Assembly: GCA_043800905.1 (NCBI GenBank)
Contig: JAZDMO010000002.1
Location: 1 to 56,000, forward strand
Length of the DNA: 56,000 nt
Direction of reading: 5' to 3'
Source of the DNA: JAHITU01 sp043800905
GTDB taxonomy: Bacteria > Patescibacteriota > Minisyncoccia > Phycocordibacterales > UBA12079
Shown here: piece after piece, positions 14,963 to 23,460 of the stretch
Numbering within the stretch: position 1 is the first letter of the stretch
How the letters are laid out: every line of letters begins with the position of its first letter
Translations under genes and position numbers: made by a program
Notes under the pieces: model-generated
Database searches by the model: none
Seen by the model: the letters and a program-made list of their open reading frames with translations, nothing else
What the model was told of the DNA's origin: nothing

Positions 14963-15649
14963 GAACAAGAAAATAAATTTTTAATTCCCGTTGCAATTGT
15001 AATTGCTGGGGGATTAATTGCTTGGGGAACTTTTTTTTCAAAAAACGAACCTCAGCCAAATGATGAACCAACAAGCACACAAACAGAAATCGCAGATTTA
15101 GGGATGAAAGAAAGAGACCAAGTTTTAGGTAACCCAGAAGCAGAAATAATTTTAGTAACCTATAGTGATTTTGAATGTCCTTATTGTAAAAATTTTCACG
15201 AAACCATGATAAAAATTTCCGATGAATATGGAAAAAATGGTAAAATAGCTTGGGTGTTTAGACATTTCCCTGTTCATGGGCTTCAAACTCAGTTAAAAGC
15301 AGCTGGTAGTGAATGTGTTGCTAATATGAACGAGACAAAATTCTGGGAATTTACAAATAAATTATTTACAGTAGATGAAAATGGATGGCCAACTGTTGAT
15401 GATATGGAAAAAATGGTTACCGATCTTGGATTAGATAAAAATGAATTTAATCGTTGTATGGCAGATGGAGATACTCAAGCGAAAGTAGAAGCTGATTTCA
15501 ATGCAGGAATTGCTTCTGGAGTAGAAGGAACGCCTCATACAATTGTTTATGTTAAAAACAGTACAACAACATATCCAATTAGCGGGGCTCAATCCTATGA
15601 AAATGTAAAAGCAATAATTGAAGGGCTTTTAGAAGAATCCAAAATTTAA
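14960..15649 (+). CDS. DsbA-like membrane-anchored thioredoxin-fold oxidoreductase
   Basis: 229 aa. An N-terminal anchor (residues 7-26, LIPVAIVIAGGLIAWGTFF) is followed by a linker and a thioredoxin-fold domain of the DsbA/Thioredoxin_4 group. The active site is FECPYCKNF (CPYC, near residues 73-76) and the cis-Pro loop is GVEGTPHTIVY. Two further cysteines (SECVANM, NRCMAD) may form a second disulfide. It probably catalyses disulfide formation in extracytoplasmic proteins. A strong hairpin covers the start codon. Confidence 0.88.
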   Translation: MEQENKFLIPVAIVIAGGLIAWGTFFSKNEPQPNDEPTSTQTEIADLGMKERDQVLGNPEAEIILVTYSDFECPYCKNFHETMIKISDEYGKNGKIAWVFRHFPVHGLQTQLKAAGSECVANMNETKFWEFTNKLFTVDENGWPTVDDMEKMVTDLGLDKNEFNRCMADGDTQAKVEADFNAGIASGVEGTPHTIVYVKNSTTTYPISGAQSYENVKAIIEGLLEESKI

Positions 15650-15661
15650 TTATCCAAATAA

Positions 15662-15699
15662 AAAAAGAGCGACGAGTTAAAACCCGTCGCTCTTTTTTA
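15662..15699 (+). terminator. Terminator of the dsbA-like gene
   Basis: AGAGCGACG-agttaaaac-CCGTCGCTCT then TTTTT, 13 nt after the stop codon. Confidence 0.85.
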
Positions 15700-15716
15700 T
15701 TTATTCTTGTATTTCT

Positions 15717-15742
15717 CACGGGTTGTCAGACACCCCGTGATT
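15717..15742. repeat. GC hairpin CACGGG...CCCGTG
   Basis: TCACGGGTTGTC-a-GACACCCCGTGA, similar to the hairpin at 8532. It may be a second terminator. Confidence 0.4.
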
Positions 15743-15796
15743 TTGATTTTTAGGCTTAATGAAAAATTAATCAGGCTGTTTTATAAAATTCTTTCT

Positions 15797-15922
15797 GGAT
15801 TGCCACGAAAGAAAATTTAGTAACCCGGTTACTTTAGTTTATAAATTTAAATCTTTAGGCAAGTCTATGTTAGTTTTTATTCAGTAACCGGGTTACTAAA
15901 TTATTCTTTCTCGCAATGACGG
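15797..15922 (+). repeat. 126-bp interspersed repeat, copy C
   Basis: Same length as copy B with only a few mismatches (for example TTTAGTTT for TTTAATTT, and AAGTCTATG for AAATCCGTG). Preserved identity in non-coding DNA suggests recent spread. Confidence 0.85.
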
Positions 15923-16112
15923 ACGACGAAAAGCAAACCGTCTCTGCGAGATCAGATTTTTTAATAAAAATCTGATCGTGGCAGTCCAGACTTGTGAAAT
16001 CACGAAGTAGTTTAATTAAAAAACTAAAACCTCACTCGCAAAGACGAAAAACAAAGTTTTTCGTTGCGTTTTGCGTTAAGCAAAACGTCTCTGCGAGGCA
16101 CGAAGCAGTCCA
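15923..16112. repeat. REP-like palindrome cluster after copy C
   Basis: Alternating GCGAGATC...GATCGTGGCAGTCCAG and CTCGCAAAGACG / CGTCTCTGCGAGG units enclose palindromes such as CAGATTTTT-taat-AAAAATCTG and GTTTTGC-gtta-GCAAAAC. There is no ORF. Confidence 0.6.
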
Positions 16113-16148
16113 GTAATAAAGTGTTTTTTTTAGGAGGAGTGAAATAAT

Positions 16149-16229
16149 ATGATACTTGTCCGCCCTGCACGCCGGCAGGCGGGGGCAGGCAGGTTTGAGA
16201 GGAGTTCTGAAGTTTTTAAATTAATTTAG
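16149..16229 (+). CDS. Possible 26-aa ORF carrying a GC palindrome
   Basis: AGGAGG lies 11 nt before an ATG that opens MILVRPARRQAGAGRFERSS, then EVFKLI and stop. The RPARRQAGAG part is encoded by CCTGCACGCCGGCAGG and neighbours, a variant of the inserted GC palindrome. It may be a small gene broken by that insertion. No terminator follows directly, and 16230-16380 holds only AT-rich sequence. Confidence 0.25.
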   Translation: MILVRPARRQAGAGRFERSSEVFKLI

Positions 16230-16387
16230 CTCTTTATGATTTAAATATTTTAGCTTTTAACTAAAATTTATTTTAAATAATATTAAAACTAGTTAGTAAT
16301 GACTGACTAGTTTATTATTTTTAATCTAATATTTTTTTCATTAAGCCAGTTTTTATAATATTTTTTTTAAAAAATAAAATATTAATG

Positions 16388-16424
16388 ACAAAAAAAAGGC
16401 GACCGCGGAGTGGTCGCCTATTTC
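16388..16424 (-). terminator. Terminator of the PEBP-DUF167-HPF-PPIase operon
   Basis: On the minus strand AGGCGACCACTCCGCGGTCGCC is followed by seven T residues, directly after the cyclophilin gene. Confidence 0.85.
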
Positions 16425-16438
16425 CTTTTAAATTTAAT

Positions 16439-17032
16439 TTATTTCAAGGCCACGCTATAAATAACTACTGGCTCAACAGGAACATCTCTTTCTCCCGTTA
16501 CCACGTTTTCAATCGCATCAACTACCGCAGTTCCCTTAATTACTTTTCCAAAAACTGTATGTTTGTCATCTAGAAAATTATTATCCATTGTATTTACAAA
16601 AAACTGGCTTCCATTTGTATTAGGACCGGAGTTTGCCATAGAAATCGTATATTTATTATTTTTATTTTTCTCGCAAATTTCATCTTCAAAAGAATATCCA
16701 GGACCACCTGTTCCCCACATTGACATTTGACTGTCATCTTTAGTTAAAGGATCACCAGCCTGAATCATAAAACCTTTAATAATACGATGGAATTTAATCC
16801 CATCATAAAAACCTTCTTTAGCTAATTTTTTAAAATTTTCGACAGTTTTCGGTGCTAATCCTTCAAAAAATTCTATTTCAAAAGAACCGATATTTGTTTC
16901 TATTATCGCCGTAGTTTTTGCTTCTACATCATTAACATTATTATTCATAAAATATAAATAAGTGATTACTCCAATAATACAAAATAGGAAAATAGTAATT
17001 CTACCTCCAATGGTATTTAAAAAATTATCCAT
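16439..17032 (-). CDS. Membrane-anchored cyclophilin-type peptidyl-prolyl isomerase
   Basis: 197 aa. An N-terminal anchor (residues 11-29, RITIFLFCIIGVITYLYFM) is followed by a cyclophilin domain. Key blocks are GFYDGIKFHRIIKGFMIQAG (catalytic Arg), NTNGSQFFV (Gln/Phe) and FLDDKHTVFGKV. It catalyses proline cis-trans isomerisation during folding, here outside the cytoplasmic membrane. Last gene of a tight four-gene minus-strand operon (gaps of 12-18 nt), ending at the terminator at 16388. Confidence 0.92.
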   Translation of the reverse strand: MDNFLNTIGGRITIFLFCIIGVITYLYFMNNNVNDVEAKTTAIIETNIGSFEIEFFEGLAPKTVENFKKLAKEGFYDGIKFHRIIKGFMIQAGDPLTKDDSQMSMWGTGGPGYSFEDEICEKNKNNKYTISMANSGPNTNGSQFFVNTMDNNFLDDKHTVFGKVIKGTAVVDAIENVVTGERDVPVEPVVIYSVALK

Positions 17033-17044
17033 AAACTTATCTCT

Positions 17045-17413
17045 TTATTCTGTTACTTTTTTTAATAATGATTTAATTTGTGCCCCTCCTCTTTTCAAAA
17101 AACCAATTTTTTTGTCTTTATAACCCGATATCTTTCTTAAAACAGCGTCTTTCACTAAATCCAAGGATTCATATAAAGTATCACCTTCGGCATTCGCTCC
17201 ATACTTTTTTCCCGGAGTAGTAATACTCATTTCTGTATTGTAAATCTTTCCAGTTCTTTGTTCCCCCACCATACGACTTACACGAATATCAATAGTTACG
17301 CCATCTCCATTTAAATCAATAAACTTTTCGAAACTCGCCAACTTTTTATCAATATAATTTCTAATTTCTTGATCAATCTCAATATTCACCGCATTGATTT
17401 TTAAATTATCCAT
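17045..17413 (-). CDS. hpf: Ribosome hibernation promoting factor (HPF/RaiA family)
   Basis: 122 aa, the short HPF form. It starts MDNLKINAVNIEIDQEIRNY and keeps the family order of a first amphipathic helix, VTIDIRVSRM and YNTEMSITTPGKKYGANAEG, then DTLYESLDLVKDAVLRKISGY with the basic tail KDKKIGFLKRGG. HPF binds the 30S decoding region and stabilises idle ribosomes in slow growth. Third gene of the operon; a large structured RNA lies upstream on the same strand at 18438-18676. Confidence 0.9.
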   Translation of the reverse strand: MDNLKINAVNIEIDQEIRNYIDKKLASFEKFIDLNGDGVTIDIRVSRMVGEQRTGKIYNTEMSITTPGKKYGANAEGDTLYESLDLVKDAVLRKISGYKDKKIGFLKRGGAQIKSLLKKVTE

Positions 17414-17431
17414 ATAATTTTTTTTTAATTA

Positions 17432-17707
17432 TTATTTAATAATTTTTTTGACTTCTAAAACATCGTCGTTAATACTCAACAATTTACTAGGATGTTGATG
17501 TCCGCTAATAATTTTTAAATCCTTCTCCTCTATTTTAAAGTACTTTGCCAAAATCTCCAAAACTTTTTTATTTGCCATATTTCTTTCAGCCTTTTCTTTT
17601 ACTTTTATTTCAAATCTATTTCTTTCATTTAGTGGAATCTTTAAATCTCCTCTATATATAATTTCTTCCTTTCTAGACTTGGGAAAAACCTTTACTTTTA
17701 TATACAT
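17432..17707 (-). CDS. DUF167 (YggU family) protein
   Basis: 91 aa. It contains the DUF167 pattern VKVFPKSRKEE...FEIKVKEKAERNMANKKVLE followed by KIISGHQHPSKLLSI (usually V-x-G-x-x-S-R-x-K). It is a small alpha/beta protein of unknown function, widespread in bacteria. It lies 18 nt upstream of hpf in the same operon. Confidence 0.85.
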   Translation of the reverse strand: MYIKVKVFPKSRKEEIIYRGDLKIPLNERNRFEIKVKEKAERNMANKKVLEILAKYFKIEEKDLKIISGHQHPSKLLSINDDVLEVKKIIK

Positions 17708-17721
17708 AAATAATTTTCAAT

Positions 17722-18390
17722 TTATTCAACTTTAATTATTCTTTTATAATTCCCCACCAATTGAGTCTCTTGCAAAACATGTCCTGTCATCGCTTTTTCT
17801 ACTTCAGCTTTACTGCTACCTTCTGGTAAAACTAATTCAATATCCAAAGCATAAAGTTTAAAAATGTATTGGTGTTCTTTATCGGGAGGACAAGGACCTG
17901 AATATTTTAAACCTCCTCCAGTTCCTTTCCCCGCAATTCCTTCAGGTTCTACTCCTTCTAAAATTTGAGTGGTGGAAACAGGTATATTGAATTTTATCCA
18001 ATGATCCCAAACACCCACAGGAGCATCAGGATCATCCATAATTAACACCAAAGATTTTGCTTTTTCACTCACACCACTAATTTCAAAACTTGGATTAATA
18101 TTATCACCGTCACAAGTATATTTAGAAGGAATATTTCCCCCATCTTCAAAACCATAACCAATTAATTTTAATTTAGGTTCTTTTACCATAGCGCTAACTT
18201 GATTATCGTCTGGTAATACATTTAGAATAACCATATCTTCAGCGATTGCATAGGAACCAGAAGCTCTTTCTTTTGTTTCAACCAATGTTTGTAATTGAGA
18301 CTTTTCTTTTAGAAAAAAGAACCAGATTCCAACCAAAACAATTATCGTTAAAAATAAGAATAAATAGACCTTCTTTTTGCTACTTTTCAT
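17722..18390 (-). CDS. YbhB/YbcL-type PEBP (Raf-kinase-inhibitor-like) protein, membrane-anchored
   Basis: 222 aa from the ATG at 18390, chosen because MKSSKKKVYLFLFLTIIVLV is a clear signal anchor and TGATATAAT lies seven bases upstream. The soluble domain has IPSKYTCDGDNINPSFEISG, VLIMDDPDAPVGVWDHWIKF (the anion-pocket DPDAP) and GPCPPDKEHQYIFKLYALD, all PEBP hallmarks. The ligand is unknown. First gene of the four-gene operon. The short distance to the -10 box suggests a leaderless mRNA. Confidence 0.9.
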   Translation of the reverse strand: MKSSKKKVYLFLFLTIIVLVGIWFFFLKEKSQLQTLVETKERASGSYAIAEDMVILNVLPDDNQVSAMVKEPKLKLIGYGFEDGGNIPSKYTCDGDNINPSFEISGVSEKAKSLVLIMDDPDAPVGVWDHWIKFNIPVSTTQILEGVEPEGIAGKGTGGGLKYSGPCPPDKEHQYIFKLYALDIELVLPEGSSKAEVEKAMTGHVLQETQLVGNYKRIIKVE

Positions 18391-18437
18391 ATTCACTATT
18401 ATATCATATATTACGATCAATATTAAAGAGGTCTTTC

Positions 18438-18676
18438 AAAAAATAAACCCCGATCTCGCAAAAAGCAAGACCAGGGTTTGTGTTGGGTGAGGAGTAGGGA
18501 CAATCGCTCTAACAGGCCCGTGCTGGCTAAACAAAAGAGTAGCCACTCTCCCACGGCGCCCCGTTTTTAGCCCTCTATTTTTGCCTGCCATCTCAGCGGT
18601 TCTTCTCACGCAGATGCTTGTGCGTAGACATCGAACGTCGAGCTCCCGATGCAGAGGTGTGCTCCCCCGCCAACTT
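18438..18676 (-). ncRNA. GC-rich multi-helix structured RNA, family not identified
   Basis: A GC-rich stretch in an AT-rich genome with a promoter (TTGACT at 18704-18709, TATTTT at 18681-18686, 17-nt spacer) and an intrinsic terminator (AAACCC...GGGTTT stem, 18444-18479, with a T-run). The closing stem GTTGGcgGGGGA/TCCTcaCCCAAC encloses CATCG/CGATG, ACGCA/TGCGT, AACCGCT/AGCGATT, CAGGC/GCCTG and GGCTAAA/TTTAGCC, with inner hairpins ACGG-ggcg-CCGT and AGAGT-ggct-ACTCT. I found no signature of RNase P, tmRNA or SRP RNA. 6S RNA or a raiA-type RNA remain possible. Confidence 0.6.
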
Positions 18677-18712
18677 CTCCAAAATAATCTTATTTAATTA
18701 AAAAGTCAAATA

Positions 18713-18741
18713 TTTACTTTCATACTTTTTTTGTGTAAAAT
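18713..18741 (+). promoter_or_regulatory. Promoter of tRNA-Asn
   Basis: TTTACT, 17-nt spacer, TAAAAT, ending 37 nt before the mature tRNA 5' end. Confidence 0.65.
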
Positions 18742-18778
18742 ACTATTCAGTTTTGAAATAAGCTTCAAAACAACACAT

Positions 18779-18851
18779 TCCGCGATAGCTCAGTTGGTAG
18801 AGCGGCGAGCTGTTAACTCGTTGGTCGTAGGTTCGAGTCCTACTCGCGGAG
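18779..18851 (+). tRNA. tRNA-Asn (anticodon GTT); island attachment site
   Basis: TCCGCGATAGCTCAGTTGGT at the 5' end, anticodon arm GCGAG-CTGTTAA-CTCGT with GTT, T-arm GTAGGTTCGAGTCCTAC, acceptor TCCGCGA/TCGCGGA, discriminator G. Its last 12 bases also encode, on the other strand, the C-terminus and stop of the serine recombinase. Confidence 0.95.
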
Positions 18852-20357
18852 CAAATTAGGTCTATCTGCTAATTCAAGCACTAGATTAAAGGGAGAAACC
18901 ATTGAAAACTCTAGCTTTTTTCCTTCTACAACAGGGTTCTGAAGTATCATTCTTAAAAATGCTCTTTTTTCTATTGGTTCAGAACAATTTTCAAAAATCT
19001 CTCTGGACCTTCTTGCCACAGAAATAAGAGTAGCTACTGTTGTTTGGTATTCATAATCAGCTTCTCTATGTTCTGAAAGTTCTATTTCTAACAGCTGAAG
19101 TTTGTCTGCATACTCTTGATGTTTTTTGTCATACTCGTCCTTAGTAATACTCTTTCTTGCAAACATATCAATCAAATTACTATCCATATCTTTAAATTCA
19201 TCATACTCTTTTCTTAATCTGTTTACTTGTATTTTGTGAAATTCAACTTCTGCTTCTGTATTTTTTCTTAATTCATCAATCAAATCATTTTGAACATCTT
19301 CAGTTATCGTTCCAAATTTATCAAGGACCTTGTAAATAGGTTTTAGTAAATCTTTCTCGTTTATATATTTTCTTTTACAAATTCCTTTAGCGTTGGTGCA
19401 AGAATAATAAACATATTCTTTTCCGTTTGGTTTTACTTTTAATTCAGGAGACATTGAACAACCACAATTTTGGCACTTTAATAAGCCCTTGAATATATAA
19501 TCTCTGGAAGTCTCTTTAGAAGGCATTTTTCGGCGTTTTAGCCTTATATCTTGGCACTTATCAAACAAATCCTTGTTTATCAAACGAGGATATTTATGTA
19601 TCCAAGTTTCGTTATATTTCCTTGAATAAGCAATACCGCAATAGAAAGAATTTCTTAATATCCTCTCAATCATACTTCTGTGCAATTCTTTTCCTTCCTT
19701 ACTTCTTAACCCTAAATTAGTAATTTCTTTTTGAATAGTTTTATAAGAATAATTTCCAGTAGCATATAATTCAAATATCATTTTAACTAAATGTTCTCTT
19801 TCTGGGTCAAAAATTATATCTTTTCTTAATCTCTTAACTTCATCTAAAGAAACATTCAAATAACCTATAGGAGCATTTCCAAACCATTCCCCATTTTTTC
19901 TTTTCTTCTCAAAAGCTCTTTTAACACTATCCCCTATAGCGTCAGAATAGTATTTTGCTAAACCCAGATTTATACTAAATCTAAAGTTTTCTGTGGCTGA
20001 CATTTTATCATCTATTACTTGGTTATCAGAAACAAAATGAAGTTCTATTCTTCCAAAAGTTGCCATACCAAATAAAGCTGAAACTCTTTGGTCAAAAACA
20101 CTTCGTGAAAGACGGTCTACCTTATCAAAACAAACAGCCACTTTTTCTTTTTTAGAGACATCTTGAACATACTCAAGTAATTTATCAAACTCGTCTCGTT
20201 TTTCTTTATAGGCACTTTCATCAAAACTAAATGTTTTAATAATAGAAAAATTCTTTCTTTCACAATAATTTTTTATGCGTTCAACTTGAGCAGGAAGCGA
20301 ATTTCCTGCCTCTCTTTGTTCCTCTGTTGATACTCTTGATACACTTATTGACTTCAT
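18840..20357 (-). CDS. Large serine recombinase (integrase)
   Basis: 505 aa. N-terminal resolvase domain with SRVSTEEQ (catalytic Ser10), the DKVDRLSR block (79-86) and FRFSINLGLAKYYSD; then a recombinase domain (about 150-285), a zinc ribbon (C295, C298, C320, C327) and a coiled-coil region. Such enzymes catalyse unidirectional integration at attP/attB and need a directionality factor to excise. The stop codon and final residues (LLRE) lie in the antisense of the tRNA-Asn 3' end, so integration supplies the C-terminus. One base separates it from the HNH gene. Confidence 0.92.
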   Translation of the reverse strand: MKSISVSRVSTEEQREAGNSLPAQVERIKNYCERKNFSIIKTFSFDESAYKEKRDEFDKLLEYVQDVSKKEKVAVCFDKVDRLSRSVFDQRVSALFGMATFGRIELHFVSDNQVIDDKMSATENFRFSINLGLAKYYSDAIGDSVKRAFEKKRKNGEWFGNAPIGYLNVSLDEVKRLRKDIIFDPEREHLVKMIFELYATGNYSYKTIQKEITNLGLRSKEGKELHRSMIERILRNSFYCGIAYSRKYNETWIHKYPRLINKDLFDKCQDIRLKRRKMPSKETSRDYIFKGLLKCQNCGCSMSPELKVKPNGKEYVYYSCTNAKGICKRKYINEKDLLKPIYKVLDKFGTITEDVQNDLIDELRKNTEAEVEFHKIQVNRLRKEYDEFKDMDSNLIDMFARKSITKDEYDKKHQEYADKLQLLEIELSEHREADYEYQTTVATLISVARRSREIFENCSEPIEKRAFLRMILQNPVVEGKKLEFSMVSPFNLVLELADRPNLLRE

Positions 20358-20358
20358 A

Positions 20359-21423
20359 TTACTTTAATTTATCTTTAAAATACTCTCTATGAAAAATTAG
20401 ATATTGTTTTCTTCCCTCCTTTAGGAAAACATCGTCAAGACGATAAGTTTCTAGATATTCTTTTAGTTCTTCATCTAATTCAGAAGAAGTTATCACAGTG
20501 CCATCATCTTCAAAAGAAATCTTTCCCTTATCAAATAAGCCATCAAGGTTTTGACTAAGCAAAATACCATTATTAGGGTCATAAGCTTCTTTATCTGAAG
20601 ACTGAACAAAAGGTTTTATATGACTTGCAATTAAAGTAGGATAGGCTCTCTTTTCCACCATACATTTTTCTATACTGAAAACAGAATAACTTTCCTCTTT
20701 TAATTGGTTTTTGTAAATAAGATGTAAATAAGGATTTCTCTTTCGCGTTTCCTTCTCTAATTTTTCTCCAAAAATTTGTTTTGCATCTTCAGTAAAATAC
20801 AATTTATTATCAACAAAAATAATATCATCTAATTTTCCTAATAAATTCATTAAATGACTTATCTGATTATATTTTCTCCCTACAAAATCAATTTCTTGAG
20901 ATTTTGCAACATAAGTAAGAAGTTCTTTTCTATCTAAATAGTCTTTGTTTAAATTCTCCATATCTACCAACATAAGAGCCGTAATATCCTCTTTACTTAA
21001 TTCTCCAACCTCAACCATTGTATTAACTAAAAAACTTATCTGATGTAAGTCAGATTTATTACTTACAGATTTATAAAAACCCGAATTAGAATAAACTATT
21101 TTAGATAGTAAACTTCTTCTTTTTCTATTAGTTTTTGCTTCTAAATAGTCTCTAGCTTCTTCTGTGTAAGAAACTAAATATGGTTCAATAAAGCCGAATT
21201 TAACTAATTGATTTATAACCTTTCTTACTGAAGCACCATTCATATTCCTATCCTCTATAAGTAAAGTTTGTAACCTTTTGTATTTTTCTTCACTATATTT
21301 TTCATTTTTATATTCGTCTATAAAATCAAGACAAATTCTTAACGCATTTAAAAATTTATCACCGTTATAGTCAGTGAAAGCATTTGTTATTTTCCAGTAT
21401 TCTTCATATGTTTGATTATTCAT
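20359..21423 (-). CDS. HNH restriction endonuclease (type II R-M component)
   Basis: 354 aa. The C-terminal domain (about 245-345) carries ASHIKPFVQSSDKEAYDPNN followed by GILLSQNLDGLFDKGKISF, the HNH_2-type pattern of many restriction enzymes (His, Asn and metal-ligand residues). The N-terminal 230 residues are helical, with wHTH-like segments (VRKVINQLVKFGFIEPY), probably for DNA recognition. The gene follows two methyltransferase genes with a 5-nt gap, so it is very likely the nuclease of this R-M system. The recognition site is unknown. Confidence 0.82.
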   Translation of the reverse strand: MNNQTYEEYWKITNAFTDYNGDKFLNALRICLDFIDEYKNEKYSEEKYKRLQTLLIEDRNMNGASVRKVINQLVKFGFIEPYLVSYTEEARDYLEAKTNRKRRSLLSKIVYSNSGFYKSVSNKSDLHQISFLVNTMVEVGELSKEDITALMLVDMENLNKDYLDRKELLTYVAKSQEIDFVGRKYNQISHLMNLLGKLDDIIFVDNKLYFTEDAKQIFGEKLEKETRKRNPYLHLIYKNQLKEESYSVFSIEKCMVEKRAYPTLIASHIKPFVQSSDKEAYDPNNGILLSQNLDGLFDKGKISFEDDGTVITSSELDEELKEYLETYRLDDVFLKEGRKQYLIFHREYFKDKLK

Positions 21424-21428
21424 TATAT

Positions 21429-22436
21429 TTATTTAGTTACCAAAAAAAGGTACTCTTTATTCTTATTTTTGTTATCTTTTCCTGTTATTTTATAGTTATG
21501 TTTTCTTTCAATAACCTTTATGTTTTTTCTATATTTTTTAATCAATTTAATTAAATCATTTTTTGGAGGGAAAGAATTATTATTATAACTTAAAACCCAA
21601 TACTTATAAGTAGTTAACTTAGAAAACAATTTGTCAAATAAAACTAAAGATTTGTTCTTATCAATAAAATTATTTAAAAAAGGTTTCTCTTTTTTAGAAT
21701 TGATATATTCATCAAACACACCATAGAAACCAAAATAATTATTCATAGTTCCTGTGTAAGGTGGGTCTAAATAGACAATGTCTGCTTTTATACTCCCTAA
21801 TAAATTAAAAGCATCATCATTTAAAGATTTGTTGTTCTTTCCATTATCAAATATAGAACTATTGTATCCTTTTAAATTATCTAAAAAATGAAACTTAAAA
21901 CTCTGATTATGGTAAGCTCTTCTTCTTTTATACTTTGAATAACTATAATCTTCGTCTCTTAACTGTTTTATTTTATTCCAGTTTAAGTTAAATCTTGAAT
22001 AAGGCATTTTCCTAATCATAGCCCTTCTAAATAAAATAAGTGCTAAAGCTTTTTTGTATGAAGAATTCAATTTTTCTATATTTTTCCTATATAAATCTAA
22101 TTCCATACATTCTTCAGGAAAAAAATGTACTTCAGAATAGTTTTTATACATAAAATCTTTTCTAGGTCTTCCTGAAAAAATTATTTTTAAGTCATCATCG
22201 TTCAAAGTTTCTTTTTTGTTTTCAATTAAAGCCTTAGATATTAAATAATTTATTGACAAAATATCATTACTAATAACTTTAAAATTTCTTTTTTTGGCAA
22301 AATAACTTACCGAACCACCACCAGAAAAAACATCAAATACAGAACTAGCATCTTTGGGAAAATTATCACAAATCCACTCAGCTATTTTTTCCTTATTACC
22401 TATGAAATTTATTTTTGGAAATTTTTTATTTTTCAT
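21429..22436 (-). CDS. DNA adenine methyltransferase, D12 (Dam-like) class
   Basis: 335 aa. Motif order is that of the alpha class: FIGNKEKIAEWI at the N-terminus, SAM-binding DVFSGGGSVSYFAK (residues 39-52), then the catalytic VYLDPPYTGTMNNYFGFYGV (DPPY). It methylates N6 of adenine. It overlaps the upstream m5C methyltransferase by 11 nt. One m6A and one m5C enzyme beside one HNH nuclease is the layout of type IIS systems with asymmetric sites such as HphI or MnlI, where each strand is protected by its own enzyme; the assignment is by analogy. Confidence 0.88.
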   Translation of the reverse strand: MKNKKFPKINFIGNKEKIAEWICDNFPKDASSVFDVFSGGGSVSYFAKKRNFKVISNDILSINYLISKALIENKKETLNDDDLKIIFSGRPRKDFMYKNYSEVHFFPEECMELDLYRKNIEKLNSSYKKALALILFRRAMIRKMPYSRFNLNWNKIKQLRDEDYSYSKYKRRRAYHNQSFKFHFLDNLKGYNSSIFDNGKNNKSLNDDAFNLLGSIKADIVYLDPPYTGTMNNYFGFYGVFDEYINSKKEKPFLNNFIDKNKSLVLFDKLFSKLTTYKYWVLSYNNNSFPPKNDLIKLIKKYRKNIKVIERKHNYKITGKDNKNKNKEYLFLVTK

Positions 22437-23460
22437 TTTTATAATTATTAAATAAATTATTTTTTATTTCTTCGGCTATAGCTTCAGCCATAAAAGGAGG
22501 GACTGAATTTCCTACTTGTTGTTGCTGAGAAATAACATTCCCTTCAAAAACAAAATCATCATCAAATGACTGTAGTCTTGCTAGTTCCCTAACTGTCAAA
22601 GCTCTGTTTTGTGAATAATGAAAAACTTTTCTCATATCTCCTGTAATAGTAATTGATGGTTTTTTGCTATTATACCTTATGTACTTTCTAATATCTCCTG
22701 TCTTTGGTCTAATATCTACAGGAATACTATATCTATCCCCTCCATCTTTAACATAAGACATTTTTTTCAACATCTGTTCTGTATGCCTCATTGCTATATG
22801 GTTTGAAATCTTTTCATTTATTTTACCAGATTTTAATTTAGGCAAATTACTTATTGCTTCTTTTACCGTTTTGTATACTTTCACATTTTTTACAGGAAAA
22901 CTAATTTCCCCATTTTTCATACTTGTACCGATAAAGATGACCCTTTTTCTTATTTGAGGGACGCCATAATCAGCTGAATTTAATATCTTACATTTAACCT
23001 TATAACCAATATCTTCAAAATTAGAAATTATTTCTTTTCTAGTTTCTCCTTTATTATGGGTATAAAGTCTTGCAACATTTTCCATAACAAAATAGGTTGG
23101 TTTAATTACTTTAACTATTCTGACAAACTCTTTGAATAAATAATTTCTAGGGTCATCTATAAATCTTCTCCCAATAACACCTGCTATACTAAATCCCTGA
23201 CAAGGTGGTCCGCCAATAATTACATCAACTTTTTTATTTTTTGCAATTTTTTTTATTTCTTCCGCATCTAATTTACGGATATCTTTTTCAATCAAAATAT
23301 GATTAGGAAAATTTTTTTTATAAGTACCGCAAAAACTTTTGTCGCAATCTATAGAAAAAACATTATCAAAACCAGCTTTATCAAATCCATAGGAAAATCC
23401 ACCTGCGCCACTAAATAAATCAATGTATGTTAATTTTCTTTTTAACATTTTCTCTGGCAT
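22426..23460 (-). CDS. DNA (cytosine-5-)-methyltransferase
   Basis: 344 aa, single domain. Motif I YIDLFSGAGGFSYGFDKAGF, catalytic motif IV VIGGPPCQGFSIAG (PCQ Cys), motif VI FVMENV, motif VIII QIRKRVIFIG, target-recognition region, then LTVRELARLQSFDDDF and QQQVGNSVPPFMAEAIAEEI (motifs IX and X). It transfers a methyl group from SAM to C5 of cytosine. It overlaps the HTH gene upstream by 19 nt and the adenine methyltransferase downstream by 11 nt, so the R-M genes are tightly coupled. Confidence 0.93.
   Translation of the reverse strand: MPEKMLKRKLTYIDLFSGAGGFSYGFDKAGFDNVFSIDCDKSFCGTYKKNFPNHILIEKDIRKLDAEEIKKIAKNKKVDVIIGGPPCQGFSIAGVIGRRFIDDPRNYLFKEFVRIVKVIKPTYFVMENVARLYTHNKGETRKEIISNFEDIGYKVKCKILNSADYGVPQIRKRVIFIGTSMKNGEISFPVKNVKVYKTVKEAISNLPKLKSGKINEKISNHIAMRHTEQMLKKMSYVKDGGDRYSIPVDIRPKTGDIRKYIRYNSKKPSITITGDMRKVFHYSQNRALTVRELARLQSFDDDFVFEGNVISQQQQVGNSVPPFMAEAIAEEIKNNLFNNYKNEK

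Noticed and set aside
18438..18676. tmRNA or RNase P RNA
   Set aside because: No tRNA-like ends or tag reading frame, and no GAGGAAAGTCC or ACAGAA-type RNase P core sequence on either strand.
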